Positions 52,711 through 62,029 are shown, counted from the stretch's first letter. The stretch is 64,000 nucleotides of DNA from WTFY01 sp026713925 (GCA_963662355.1 OY759361.1:682001-746000), one strand, 5' to 3'. Made by a program: numbers and translations. Notes: a model not told the origin generated them from the sequence alone.

Positions 52711-53472
52711 ATGACTGAACTGCAGATCCACGGCATCTTGGTCTGGGCGATCCTCGCAATTGCAGTTCCGACCTTCGTGTACCTGCTCCGCAACACAGCC
52801 CCGTTCGGTCGGCACTACCCGGTCACCGGTTGGGGGCCATCCTTTTCCAACCGGCTGGGTTGGATCGTCATGGAACTGCCAACCGTAGTTGTCTTTCTGT
52901 ACGTGTTTTTCTGCGGAAAGTCTGCTTGGGAGGTCGTGCCGTTGGTGTTCCTCGTCATGTGGCAGGTCCACTATTTGCACCGGACGCTCATCTATCCGTT
53001 CCGGACGCGGACAAAAGGCAAGAGGATGCCGATCGCAGTTGCTGCTTCAGGTTTCTTTTTCAATGTAATCAACGCCTACATCAATGCCCGGGTCGTGTCG
53101 GAGTTCGCCATGTACAACATTTCGTGGCTGGGCGACCCCCGTTTTCTGGCTGGTCTGGGAATTTTCCTTTTTGGGATGGCCTTGAACCTCCATTCCGACA
53201 CAGTCCTGCTGCGCCTGCGGAAACCGGGCGGAAACGGCTACTCCATTCCCCAAGGTGGAGGGTTCCGTCTCGTCACTTGCCCGAACTACCTCGGGGAAAT
53301 CCTGGAATGGGTCGGTTGGGCACTGGCGACTTGGTCGCTGGCCGGCCTCGCTTTCTTCGTGTTCACCGCCGCCAACCTGGTCCCCCGGGCCTACAGCCAC
53401 CACAGGTGGTACCGGGAGACGTTCGAAGACTACCCGACCGACCGAAAGGCGGTGATTCCAGGAGTTTTCTGA
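52711..53472 (+). CDS. Steroid 5-alpha-reductase-fold membrane enzyme
   Basis: The 253-residue protein has about six membrane helices and the C-terminal signature of the 3-oxo-5-alpha-steroid 4-dehydrogenase/isoprenylcysteine methyltransferase superfamily: GGGFRLVTCPNYLGEILEWVG, then PRAYSHHRWYRETFEDYP near the end. The NADPH-type residues of reductases (Asn and Tyr in CPNYLGE) are present, so lipid double-bond reduction is likelier than methyl transfer. It is sandwiched between IS3 remnants and may have arrived by transfer. Confidence 0.85.
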   Translation: MTELQIHGILVWAILAIAVPTFVYLLRNTAPFGRHYPVTGWGPSFSNRLGWIVMELPTVVVFLYVFFCGKSAWEVVPLVFLVMWQVHYLHRTLIYPFRTRTKGKRMPIAVAASGFFFNVINAYINARVVSEFAMYNISWLGDPRFLAGLGIFLFGMALNLHSDTVLLRLRKPGGNGYSIPQGGGFRLVTCPNYLGEILEWVGWALATWSLAGLAFFVFTAANLVPRAYSHHRWYRETFEDYPTDRKAVIPGVF

Positions 53473-53558
53473 ATCAGCGTTTCAGTAAATATAAGTCAAT
53501 GATATTTTTGGGAACTACCCCGATTAGCTGGAAAACGTGAAGTAATTTAAGGTCTAAA

Positions 53559-53771
53559 TTAATATGTCGCATTAAGCCTAGCTGTCCTTAATGGCCAAGT
53601 TATGTTGAGGGCCGCAAGTTCGAGTGTCAAGGCCTGCGTATGTACCAAGTTCTGTGAGACTAGCGCCGGTGGTTCAGTGAGTAAAGCCCTCCGTACCCAT
53701 GCCTCCACTGATCTTGATCTCGCTGCTCGCAGCACATTGATGATCTCCGGTGCACTGAATCGCTTGCGCAT
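53559..53771 (-). pseudogene. IS3-family OrfA remnant
   Basis: The start MRKRFSAPEIINVLRAA is that of IS3 OrfA (helix-turn-helix protein of the transposase), but the sequence soon loses similarity. The plus-strand repeat copy 3 (53622-53650) lies within it. Confidence 0.55.
53622..53650 (+). repeat. Dispersed repeat copy 3 (diverged)
   Basis: GTGTCAAGGCCTGCGTATGTACCAAG is a weaker match to copies at 50577 and 52142, again next to IS debris. Confidence 0.4.
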
Positions 53772-53817
53772 GATGATCTCCCTGATTCCAACCCGTTATG
53801 AGAGTTTTACTCCTAAA

Positions 53818-53970
53818 TCTGGACCAAGTTTAGGGGAGAAGACCACCCTTGGGGTCACCCCTTCCTGATACCACCCCGAATGCGAAGCTGGCGGGTCATG
53901 CGGCCTCCAATACCGCGTACTCATTGGGCGACAGGTTGTTGAGAGCCCTGTGAGGTATCCCTGTGCAAAA
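53818..53970 (-). pseudogene. IS3 end with OrfB C-terminal remnant
   Basis: The minus strand encodes PHRALNNLSPNEYAVLEAA and stops at 53896. Beyond it, a terminal-repeat-like segment (CTGGACCAAGTTTAGGGGAG, 53820-53839) marks the element's end. Only this tail remains. Confidence 0.65.
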
Positions 53971-54283
53971 TTAAACATTGAGCACACTTACCTATCATTT
54001 GCTGACAGCCATAATATCTCTCAGCACTCACTGGACAGCATACAGTGAAAGTCTCATCTGGATCTCCTGTCACCCGACAAATGTCCAAAAATTTTGATTA
54101 CCAGACATTCAAGCTATCTATTCAGGTACTAATGACAATTCTTATTTCTAAACGATGTCGTCATGTAAGGAAATGGCAGATTTGACGGCAGTGCTTCGAG
54201 CCCAAACTTTTGACTATAGCCTACATAGTGCCTACACAAATTTTAAATTATATGGCTATATCAATATAACTTATTGAATATAT
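53971..54283. other. About 310 bases without a recognised gene
   Basis: The sequence becomes A+T-rich towards the tRNA gene. No open frame longer than a few dozen codons or known RNA is visible, apart from the processing signals expected downstream of the minus-strand tRNA. Confidence 0.4.
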
Positions 54284-54359
<76 letters not shown>

Positions 54360-54448
54360 ACTGGTTCGGGTTATAACGTGTTATAGGGGGGTTTGTACAG
54401 GTACGGTCAGCTGTGGTGAATACGAATGATGATATCAACGGCTTCAAT

Positions 54449-54720
54449 TCAAAGGTCGTTTGGTAGTCCCGCTATTCCCAGATACTCTTCGGTAATGTCT
54501 TTCAGCTTTCCCGTGTCCTCATAATACAGGTGAGTTGTCTGGCGAGATTGGAATCGTAAAACATTTTGCCAGGGTTCACGATCACTTCGCGCACCAGCCC
54601 TTGTCGGATAAACAGTCCAAGAGTGTTGTACGCGGTCGTCTTGGACATCTTGTCCTCACCCTCACTGACCGTTGCCAGAACCTGCTCGGCAGACAAATGC
54701 TGGGGTTTTGTGAAGAGCAC
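54449..54720 (-). pseudogene. Frameshifted and truncated Fur/Irr-family regulator
   Basis: The first frame encodes a Fur-type winged helix (QHLSAEQVLATVS, KTTAYNTLGLFIRQGLVREV, FYDSN). It then runs into a stop, while a neighbouring frame continues THLYYEDTGKLKDITEEYLG to a TGA at 54449. This is the rest of the Fur/Irr sensor domain, so a single frameshift near 54540 splits the gene. The usual N-terminal ~25 residues are also missing. It would have been an iron- or peroxide-linked regulator. Confidence 0.75.
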
Positions 54721-54781
54721 CTCACCTATATATCCATTAACAAATTATGGGAATTATAGGGATTAGTTGACAAGGCCGATT

Positions 54782-54980
54782 TCACTCAACCTCTTCCATG
54801 CAAGGTTTACCCTTGCCATCCACTCTCAAACTGAACTTTCTGCTCATGTCTTCTTTGGTCGGCCTCGGTATCTCGTCATGCTTGACCGGACCCATACTCA
54901 AAAGGGCTTTGAACGCTTTTGCCAGTTTGTTCTGATTCATGGAGAACCGTATCCCATCAACACATTTGGCACATCCTGAC
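54782..54980 (-). pseudogene. C-terminal gene fragment, partly duplicated on the other side of the IS
   Basis: The minus strand encodes a protein-like run containing CAKCVDGIRFSMNQNKLAKA, then EIPRPTKEDMSRKFSLRVDG and a TGA at 54782. I do not recognise it. A related, shorter copy (CTKCVDGIRFSMNQSKLAKA) lies at 56907-56994 beyond the transposase. No start codon with a ribosome binding site is present, so it seems to be the tail of a broken gene. Confidence 0.45.
54900..54977 (+). repeat. 78-bp direct repeat, left copy
   Basis: This segment matches 56920-56997 at 75 of 78 positions and flanks the transposase gene. It is far longer than a normal target duplication, so it is either duplicated host sequence or part of a larger mobile unit. 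Confidence 0.85.
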
Positions 54981-55111
54981 TTCGTAAGTTTTGACCGGCC
55001 AGAGGAATATAAGTCATTGATTTAAAATGATGGGGATAGGCAAGTCAAAATGTAGTGCCCCCATAGTGTAGTAAATTGATATTCATCCGGAGTACTGCTA
55101 CCTTCCCGGCC

Positions 55112-56842
55112 ATGTTCATCCGCACCAAACAAGACCCCGAACGCAACCGCACCCGCGTCCAAATCGTGCAGTCAGTGCGCAGAGGCAACAAGGTCAGCCA
55201 GAAGGTTGTCCGCCATGTCGGCATTGCCTGCAGCGAGGCCGAGGTGGCAGACCTCAAACGCCTGGCCGGGTGCATTCAGGAGCGGCTGGAATTCGAGGGT
55301 TCGCCGCAGACGCAACTGCTCACACCGATGGAATATGCCGATCTAGCAGAGTGCGTCCGCACTGCCCCCCGGCCGGCCCGGCTCGGGACCGACCTCGGGG
55401 AATGCCGGGAAGAGTCGCGTCTGTCGCTTGGCCTGCGTGACGTGATGGGGAGGGTCTACTCCGATATGGGATGGGACCACATTCTGGGGGCGCGGCGCCA
55501 GAGCGACAACCGGATTGTACGGGAGCTTGTGCTGGCGCGTCTGTCGCAACCCGAAAGCAAGCGTGCGACGGTGGATACGCTGGCCCACCGGGCAGGGATC
55601 ACCTTCAATCTCGACCGGGTCTACCAGATCATGGACTATCTGGACGAGGCGGTGATTGACCGGATCTGCCGCCGGTCGCACATGGCGGCGGAGAAACTCC
55701 TTCGGGCGCCCTTGGATGTACTGTTTTACGACTGTACCACGCTAACCTTCGACACAGAGAGGGAAGACCCTGACGATGGCCCTGACTGGCTGTTGTCCAA
55801 GGGCTACAGCAAGGATGGTAAGCCGCATCGCAGCCAGGTGATGCTGGCCCTGGTGGTGACCACGGACGGACTGCCGGTGGGTTATGACCTGTTTCCCGGA
55901 CAAACCTGGGAAGGCCATACCCTGGAAGAGGCCATCCGGTCGCTGGAACGGCGCTACCGTATCGGCCAGGTCACCCTGGTGGCCGATACGGCCATGCTCA
56001 GCAAAGACAACCGGACCGGGCTACGCGACAAGGGCCTGCCGTTCATCCTGGGTTATCAAATGCGGTCGGCGTCGGCGACCGTGCAGGACAGGATTCTGGA
56101 CCCGGGTGGATACCAACCATGGGCCGGACACGGTGCGGATGGGAAGGATGTGGAGAAAGGCCGCTACAAGGTGATTGCACACCACGGTGGGCGGATCTTC
56201 GTCACCTGGTCGCCCTCGCGCGCCCGTAATAACGCCCACAAGCGGCACAAGGCCATCGACCGCCTTCAGAAGAAACTCAAGCACAGTTCCAGCCCCGCGA
56301 GCGTCAGTCATCAGGGCTATGCCCGCTTCCTCGCCTTTCCCGAGCATGGCGAGGTCACGCTTGACCAGGACAGGATCGATGCCGCTGCCCGTTGGGACGG
56401 GCTGCATGCCATCCTCGTCCATGGCAGCGATGACCTCACCCCAGAGGCGGCCATCGCCAAATACCACCAGCTTTGGCAGATTAAAGCGTGTTTCCGCACG
56501 AACAAACATGACCTGAAAATCCGACCTGTATACCATTGGACGCCACGGCGCATCCGCGCCCATATCGCCATCTGCTACATGGCGTTCTGCTGCCTGCAGC
56601 ATCTGCGCAAGCGCATGCAGATGATCGGCCATCCCATGAGCCCGGCCCGCATCCGGCGCGAACTCGACCAGCTTCAACTCTCCGTGCTGCGGCACCGGGA
56701 CACAGGTGAACGCTATGCCATGCCCAGTCCGGTCACTACTGATGCAAAGCGCATCCTGCGCTGCGTCGATCTCACCTGGAGCGAAGAGCCCTTCCGGATG
56801 CCGCCGGAGAGAACACGAAAAGACTCCCGGCTGGATAAATGA
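55112..56842 (+). CDS. IS1634-type (IS4 superfamily) transposase
   Basis: The 576-residue protein starts at ATG 55112 (MFIRTKQDPERNRTRVQIVQ), a typical IS1634 beginning. The first catalytic Asp lies in DVLFYDCTTLTFDTE and the second in VTLVADTAMLSKDN. The third motif, normally Y-x-LW-x-IE-x-x-FR, reads YHQLWQIKACFRTNKHDL here, so the catalytic Glu seems to be Lys (codon AAA for GAA). The reading frame is otherwise open. I could not define terminal inverted repeats with confidence. Confidence 0.9.
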   Translation: MFIRTKQDPERNRTRVQIVQSVRRGNKVSQKVVRHVGIACSEAEVADLKRLAGCIQERLEFEGSPQTQLLTPMEYADLAECVRTAPRPARLGTDLGECREESRLSLGLRDVMGRVYSDMGWDHILGARRQSDNRIVRELVLARLSQPESKRATVDTLAHRAGITFNLDRVYQIMDYLDEAVIDRICRRSHMAAEKLLRAPLDVLFYDCTTLTFDTEREDPDDGPDWLLSKGYSKDGKPHRSQVMLALVVTTDGLPVGYDLFPGQTWEGHTLEEAIRSLERRYRIGQVTLVADTAMLSKDNRTGLRDKGLPFILGYQMRSASATVQDRILDPGGYQPWAGHGADGKDVEKGRYKVIAHHGGRIFVTWSPSRARNNAHKRHKAIDRLQKKLKHSSSPASVSHQGYARFLAFPEHGEVTLDQDRIDAAARWDGLHAILVHGSDDLTPEAAIAKYHQLWQIKACFRTNKHDLKIRPVYHWTPRRIRAHIAICYMAFCCLQHLRKRMQMIGHPMSPARIRRELDQLQLSVLRHRDTGERYAMPSPVTTDAKRILRCVDLTWSEEPFRMPPERTRKDSRLDK

Positions 56843-57166
56843 ACACTCAACGATCACCTGCAGCATGAAAACATTGCCCAAAAATCGACAGGTTGTACGC
56901 GTTTACCTACGAAGTCAGGAAAAGGGCTTTGACCGCTTTTGCCAGTTTGCTCTGATTCATGGAGAACCGTATCCCATCAACACATTTGGTACATCCTCAA
57001 TGGGAAGCGCGTAGCTTCTGGGTTCAATCTGTCTTTGCTGGTGCCGCAATTCATTCAGCCTGCGAGCTTCGCCTTCCTGACAGTAGAGTCCATCCACAAT
57101 TACAAGTAAACAGATATGTTCCGTTCTACAGTGCTGGCTAAAACCATTGCAAGGGAGGAGAAAACC
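56843..57166. other. Gap between transposase and porin with the right repeat copy
   Basis: It holds the second 78-bp repeat and the short gene-tail copy, then about 170 bases that must carry the porin promoter. A GGGAGGAG ribosome binding site precedes the porin ATG. No hexamer pair is convincing. Confidence 0.4.
56920..56997 (+). repeat. 78-bp direct repeat, right copy
   Basis: It differs from the copy at 54900-54977 at three positions and lies about 80 bases after the transposase stop. On the minus strand it encodes the same VDGIRFSMNQ-KLAKA segment as the left copy. Confidence 0.85.
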
Positions 57167-58765
57167 ATGGTCAACTTTAAACCTCTACCATGCCTTATGG
57201 CTGCAGCCATTCTGGTACTGGCGCAGGGTGTCGGAGCGGTGGGCTTGCCTGATGTCCCCAACACCCATCATACCCCTCATCACAAAATGACACCGGACCA
57301 TACGAATCTCGGTGAAGCATTGGTCAATGGCCGATTTGATTTCTGGTCCCGCATACGATTTGAAGATGTGGAGGATGATTTTCCAAGTGGTCACCCTTTG
57401 GAAAAGGCTGATAAGGCTGCTGCATTTGTCTGGCGCAATGCACTTGGTTATACCACAGGCTGTTTCCATGGTTTCTATGCCCGAATTGAAGGGGAGACTA
57501 ACCGGGTACTAGATTCAGACAGGGCACTGAATCTAGATGGCGATTTTACTGTACCTCCAAATGTCGGTGCTGTAGGGGGAATGGAGGGAATACCCGTGCC
57601 TATACGGGGTAACCTGCCAGCAATGAACCGTTATATTGAGGGCCATGCCATCATCCCTGACAATGATTTTGAGGAAATCGGTGAAGCCTATATTGGATGG
57701 CGTGCCCCAACGGGTGGCTGTCCCAGCGTGCCCGGACCTTGTGATAGGCCTCTTTCGTTCAAGTTGGGGCGTCAAACTGTCATTTATGATAACCACAGAT
57801 GGGTTGGTGACGTAATCTGGCGCGGAAACAACGCTTCTTTTGATGCCCTCAGGGTAGACAAGTCGTTCAAGCGCCTGGGGATTTCTTACACCTACGTTGA
57901 CAAGGTGAAACGACTATTTGGTCCGGATTCAGCTTTTGATGAGTGGAAAATGGATGACTCTCATCTGATCAATATTTCCTACAAGCTTCCGCAGTTCAAT
58001 GGCAAACTGGTTGCCTATGGCTACCTGCTGGATTTTGATAACAATCCCCGGACTCCGTTTGTGGAAGGTACAGGAATGGCACCACCTTTTATTGGTCCCG
58101 TGATTTTTGATTCGGAAACCTACGGTGTACGCTTTAAGGGCAGGCACGAATTCAGTGACTCATTGGATATACAGAGCGAGTTGGAGTGGGCGAACCAAGA
58201 CCCAACCGACGATGCAGGTGTGAATCTGCAGACTGGACAGAAACTGGATGATAATGACTATTACAACATTGAGTTTGGAATCAGGTTTGGCGGCACACGG
58301 GTTGACAACCTCGGCTTCATGCCCATTGGCGAGCCTACCTACCAGATAAGAGTCGGTTACGAGGTCTTGGAGAGTAACGGTAACAACGCTATTCAAACCC
58401 CTCTAGCTTCAGTGCACGCCTTCAACGGCTGGGCTGACAAGTTTGTTGCTGCTCCTGGTGGTTCAGCAACCCCTCTTGGTGGCATTGAAGACACCAGCGT
58501 GACCCTGACAGTTTTGGGGCTTATGGGTCACAAAATTGGCAAAAACAAGCTCGTCATTAATTATCACGACTACAGTACAGACAGATCGTACATGTCAGGA
58601 AACAATCGCATTTCTGACTATGGAGATGAATGGGGTATACTGTGGCGCAAGCCCTTCATGGGTAAATTCCTCTTCGCTGTCAAATACACGGACTTTGATA
58701 GTGAGGACGGATTCTCTACTGATACCAAGAAGTTCTGGACATTGCTCCAGTACCGCTTCAAATAA
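57167..58765 (+). CDS. Outer-membrane porin, alginate-export (AlgE-like) type
   Basis: The 532-residue precursor has a signal peptide (PLPCLMAAAILVLAQGVGA) and a long beta-barrel with alternating strands ending in an aromatic residue (WTLLQYRFK tail). Segments such as GRFDFWSRIRFE, GEAYIGWRAP, LGRQTVIYDNHRWVG and FKGRHEFSDSLDIQSELEWA follow the alginate-export porin family. It probably lets small organic solutes cross the outer membrane. A strong terminator follows. Confidence 0.8.
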   Translation: MVNFKPLPCLMAAAILVLAQGVGAVGLPDVPNTHHTPHHKMTPDHTNLGEALVNGRFDFWSRIRFEDVEDDFPSGHPLEKADKAAAFVWRNALGYTTGCFHGFYARIEGETNRVLDSDRALNLDGDFTVPPNVGAVGGMEGIPVPIRGNLPAMNRYIEGHAIIPDNDFEEIGEAYIGWRAPTGGCPSVPGPCDRPLSFKLGRQTVIYDNHRWVGDVIWRGNNASFDALRVDKSFKRLGISYTYVDKVKRLFGPDSAFDEWKMDDSHLINISYKLPQFNGKLVAYGYLLDFDNNPRTPFVEGTGMAPPFIGPVIFDSETYGVRFKGRHEFSDSLDIQSELEWANQDPTDDAGVNLQTGQKLDDNDYYNIEFGIRFGGTRVDNLGFMPIGEPTYQIRVGYEVLESNGNNAIQTPLASVHAFNGWADKFVAAPGGSATPLGGIEDTSVTLTVLGLMGHKIGKNKLVINYHDYSTDRSYMSGNNRISDYGDEWGILWRKPFMGKFLFAVKYTDFDSEDGFSTDTKKFWTLLQYRFK

Positions 58766-58806
58766 CCTGGACACTTTTTGCCAAAAGGCAAGTCATACAA
58801 AAACCC

Positions 58807-58836
58807 GAGGGGTGCAGATTGCACCCCTCTTTTTTT
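58807..58836 (+). terminator. Rho-independent terminator of the porin gene
   Basis: A perfect 10-bp stem (GAGGGGTGCA at 58807-58816 and TGCACCCCTC at 58820-58829) with loop GAT is followed by a run of seven T. It ends the porin transcript about 40 bases after the stop. Confidence 0.95.
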
Positions 58837-59060
58837 GGCACAACTACCAACTACTACCTCTTTTCTCGTCGAATCCTGTTCAACTTGAGCAAGCCACGGC
58901 GCCATTCATGATTGGCCCGTTTTAGCCATTACCTATGTGCAACTCTGCACAAGTCAGGGATACATACAATGAGATTGTACGGTTGCTAGGTCCTAGTAAA
59001 TTTTGGGAATTATAGTCATAATTTGCATGAAGTCTATTTGCTGAGAGCATAAGAACCGAT

Positions 59061-60170
59061 TCAGCAAATTCCGGACGCCGTGTTCTCCCAGCCATACGCA
59101 CTCGTCTGTGATGCAGTCCGCCTGTTCATCACCAGGTCGCAGGTGATTTCGGCCGAGGGGATGCTCATGACAATCCCGTAGCGGAAATGCCCGGCATTGA
59201 GGTACAGGTTTTCATATTCCGGATGCGCGCAGATGTACGGGATCTCGCGCGAAGTGCCCGGGCGGAGTCCCGCCCACTGCCTGACTGGCTCTTCACCTTT
59301 CAGTTGCGGGCAAATCTGGCCGGCGTGCGCATGGATCGAGTTTTTCGCATCCGCAGTCACGTTATGATCGAAGCCTACGTACTCCAGTGTACTTCCACAC
59401 AGGATATACGGGTCTTTCCTCGGGACCATGTAATGGTCCGCACTGATGATGATGTGTGACAACAGGTGCCGGTGAAGTTTGAATTCCAGCATCTGCCCGC
59501 GGACCGGCACGATATCCGTGCTCAGCTCGCTGAGCGTTTGCAAAAGCTGCTGGGTCCAGGCACCGTTGCATACTACGACCTTCCCGGCCTGCATGCTGCC
59601 CTGATTCGTCTTGATTCCTGCAACCTTGCCGGATTGTGTGAGCAGCCCGGTAACCGTCACCCCCTCGGATACATGTACGCCATGCAGGTCCAGAGATTTC
59701 TTCAGTGCCTCGATAATCAGCCGGGGGCGCACCTGCATAATGTGCGGGACGTACAGGGCCGCATCAACACTTGTTGCCAGACCGGGTTCCAGTTCGTCCA
59801 AAATCCTGCGGTCCACTCGTTCGATCCGAACGTCATGCTGTCGGGCCCAGGTCAGGGCTGCGTCCTGTTCCTCAAGCTCAGTGATTAGCATGCCGCTTTG
59901 CAGCAATTCAGGATCGACTCCGGTTTCATCCTGCAGGGCTGCAACGAATCCCGGAAAGGCAGACTGGCCTGCACTGATCAGTTTTCGCATTGCCTCACTT
60001 TGCTGCCAGCAAGGGTGCAGCTTGGCCAAGATGCCGCCTGCCGCCCAGCTGCATTCCTTGCCGAGCCGGTTTTTCTCCAGCAGGACAACGTCCAGCCCTG
60101 CGATCCGCAGGGTACGCGCAGTGGTCATTCCGACCAGCCCGCCGCCGACCACAATTACGTCATGTGCCAT
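59061..60170 (-). CDS. thiO: Glycine oxidase ThiO
   Basis: ThiO is an FAD enzyme that oxidises glycine to the imine used in thiazole synthesis for thiamine. The 369-residue protein has the FAD motif DVIVVGGGLVGMTTARTL, the ECSWAAGGILAKLHP signature near residue 40, and the C-terminal WAGLRPGTSREIPYI and LNAGHFRYGIVM segments. It is divergent from thiS and thiG, with 74 bases between its start and thiS, so both units can share a control region. Confidence 0.9.
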   Translation of the reverse strand: MAHDVIVVGGGLVGMTTARTLRIAGLDVVLLEKNRLGKECSWAAGGILAKLHPCWQQSEAMRKLISAGQSAFPGFVAALQDETGVDPELLQSGMLITELEEQDAALTWARQHDVRIERVDRRILDELEPGLATSVDAALYVPHIMQVRPRLIIEALKKSLDLHGVHVSEGVTVTGLLTQSGKVAGIKTNQGSMQAGKVVVCNGAWTQQLLQTLSELSTDIVPVRGQMLEFKLHRHLLSHIIISADHYMVPRKDPYILCGSTLEYVGFDHNVTADAKNSIHAHAGQICPQLKGEEPVRQWAGLRPGTSREIPYICAHPEYENLYLNAGHFRYGIVMSIPSAEITCDLVMNRRTASQTSAYGWENTASGIC

Positions 60171-60244
60171 GAAAATTCTTGAACTCTACGAAAGGTTTGC
60201 AGATTATAGCGATAATGAAGAAAGACTGTCCTAGGGAACGTCTC

Positions 60245-60445
60245 ATGCAAATATTACTGAACGGCAATACCGAAGAAGTCTCCGATGGGCTGACCGCAGC
60301 AGGGTTGATCGGAGAACTCGGTCTTGAGGGCCGGCGTATCGCTTTGGAAGTTAATCAGGAAGTCGTGGTGCGCAGCGCGTTTGCCACCCATATCCTGCAT
60401 GCGGGAGATCGTGTGGAGATCATACATGCCATTGGAGGCGGGTGA
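60245..60445 (+). CDS. thiS: Sulfur carrier protein ThiS
   Basis: The 66-residue ubiquitin-like protein carries sulfur as a C-terminal thiocarboxylate for thiazole formation. It starts MQILLNGNTEEVSDG and ends with the required Gly-Gly (HAIGGG). It lies between thiO and thiG. Confidence 0.93.
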   Translation: MQILLNGNTEEVSDGLTAAGLIGELGLEGRRIALEVNQEVVVRSAFATHILHAGDRVEIIHAIGGG

Positions 60446-60574
60446 AAAGCCTTGAGCCCACCTGTGACATGGCCGGAGCTGGCAGGAACCAGGGATACGA
60501 TATCCCTCTGCAGGGAATTCCGGACATCGAAGCAAGGCGGTCACAGACTGTAAACCTGAGTAAAGGAAAGAAAA

Positions 60575-61087
60575 CTGACTGCCTGGTCAACACTGCTGGA
60601 CCGTAATGATGTCCTGATTCTGGACACCGAGACGACCGGCCTGAAGCACCACCACGAAGTGGTGGAAGTGGCCGTTATCAACACACGGGAGGAAGTCCTG
60701 TTCAGCGAGTTGATCAGGCCGACCCGCGAGGTCGAGGCATCGGCCATACGAATCCATGGCATCACCAATGAAATGCTGGCAGACAAGCCCACCTATGACA
60801 AGGTGCATGGACGGCTCATGCGGGTGCTGCATGGTGCCGCGGCAGTCTGTGCCTGGAATGCACCCTTCGACCGGCGCTTGCTGGAACAGTCGGCGACCAA
60901 GTACGGCCTGGAATTACCATGCATCCGGTGGCATGACCTCGTATCCGACCACCGTACCCTGTATCCGCATCACGCCAGCCATCGGCTGCTGGATGTGGCG
61001 CAACGCAGCGGTGTAGCCAAGGTTCAGGACCACCGTGCCCTGGGGGACTGCCTGATTACGCTGGCTGTGGTCAAGGCCCAAGCATGA
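60575..61087 (+). CDS. DnaQ-like 3'-5' exonuclease, probable CTG start
   Basis: The protein contains the DEDDh motifs: VLILDTETTG near residue 15 (catalytic Asp and Glu), the middle CAWNAPFDRRL segment and the final DHRALGDCL with His and Asp. Only a start at CTG 60575, with AAGGAAAG upstream, keeps the first motif. Later GTG codons near 60659 would remove it. It is 170 residues from that CTG. The gene sits between thiS and thiG and has no obvious role in thiamine synthesis. Confidence 0.82.
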   Translation: MTAWSTLLDRNDVLILDTETTGLKHHHEVVEVAVINTREEVLFSELIRPTREVEASAIRIHGITNEMLADKPTYDKVHGRLMRVLHGAAAVCAWNAPFDRRLLEQSATKYGLELPCIRWHDLVSDHRTLYPHHASHRLLDVAQRSGVAKVQDHRALGDCLITLAVVKAQA

Positions 61088-61210
61088 ATTTCCGGATGGG
61101 TGCACCCTGGGTGAAGGGAGTCGTCTCCAGGACCCGGGTGCGTATGGACGGTGGTATGATACACAGCACGCTTGCGAGCACAGATCAACCGTACACCATA
61201 CAGAAGACGC

Positions 61211-62029
61211 ATGATTGCAAACCCTGTTTCAGGCCAAGTTGCAGACGATGAATCCGACACGCTAGTCGTGGCCGGGAAGTCCTACCGTTCACGCTTGCTG
61301 GTTGGTACCGGAAAGTACAGGGACCTGCAGGAAACACGTAAGGCCATCGTAGCCAGTGGTGCACAAATCGTGACTGTTGCGATTCGAAGAACCAACATCG
61401 GACAGGAACCTAACGCCCCCAACCTGCTGGATGTCATCCCTCAAGACGAATTCACGATCCTGCCCAACACCGCCGGATGCTACAGTGCCGCGGATGCCGT
61501 GCGCACCTGCCGGCTGGCGCGTGAACTGCTGGGCGGGCATGCGCTGGTCAAACTCGAAGTGCTGGGCGATGAAAAAACCCTGTACCCGAATGTCGTCGAA
61601 ACGATTGATGCGGCTGCCACCCTGATCCGGGAGGATTTTCAAGTGATGGTGTATACCAATGACGATCCGGTAGTGGCCCGCACACTGGAAGAGATGGGAT
61701 GTGTGGCAGTGATGCCACTGGCTGCGCCCATCGGCTCGGGCTTGGGGATCCGCAATCCCGGCAACATCCTGGACATCGTCGAGAATGCCGGTGTACCTAT
61801 CCTGGTGGATGCGGGGGTTGGCACCGCTTCGGATGCCGCGGTTGCCATGGAGCTAGGATGTGATGGCGTGCTCATGAACACCGCCATCGCCGAGGCCCGC
61901 AACCCGGTACTGATGGCAGCGTCCATGCAGCTTGCCGTACTGGCCGGCCGCAAGGCCTTTCTTGCCGGTCGCATGCCGAAGCGGCGCCACGCAACGGCCT
62001 CCTCCCCGCTTGAGGATGCCATCATCTAG
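61211..62029 (+). CDS. thiG: Thiazole synthase ThiG
   Basis: ThiG joins deoxyxylulose phosphate, dehydroglycine and the ThiS thiocarboxylate into the thiazole phosphate. The 272-residue barrel has the Schiff-base Lys in HALVKLEVLGD and the phosphate loops PIGSGLGI and VDAGVGTASDAA. The ATG at 61211 gives the normal N-terminus. trmB follows immediately. Confidence 0.96.
   Translation: MIANPVSGQVADDESDTLVVAGKSYRSRLLVGTGKYRDLQETRKAIVASGAQIVTVAIRRTNIGQEPNAPNLLDVIPQDEFTILPNTAGCYSAADAVRTCRLARELLGGHALVKLEVLGDEKTLYPNVVETIDAAATLIREDFQVMVYTNDDPVVARTLEEMGCVAVMPLAAPIGSGLGIRNPGNILDIVENAGVPILVDAGVGTASDAAVAMELGCDGVLMNTAIAEARNPVLMAASMQLAVLAGRKAFLAGRMPKRRHATASSPLEDAII

Noticed and set aside
54767..54979. 70-codon plus-strand frame before the transposase
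   Set aside because: The minus strand of the same segment encodes a more protein-like gene tail that is also found in the second repeat copy.
60171..60244. TPP riboswitch before thiS
   Set aside because: The 74-base gap is too short and lacks the conserved CUGAGA-type core.
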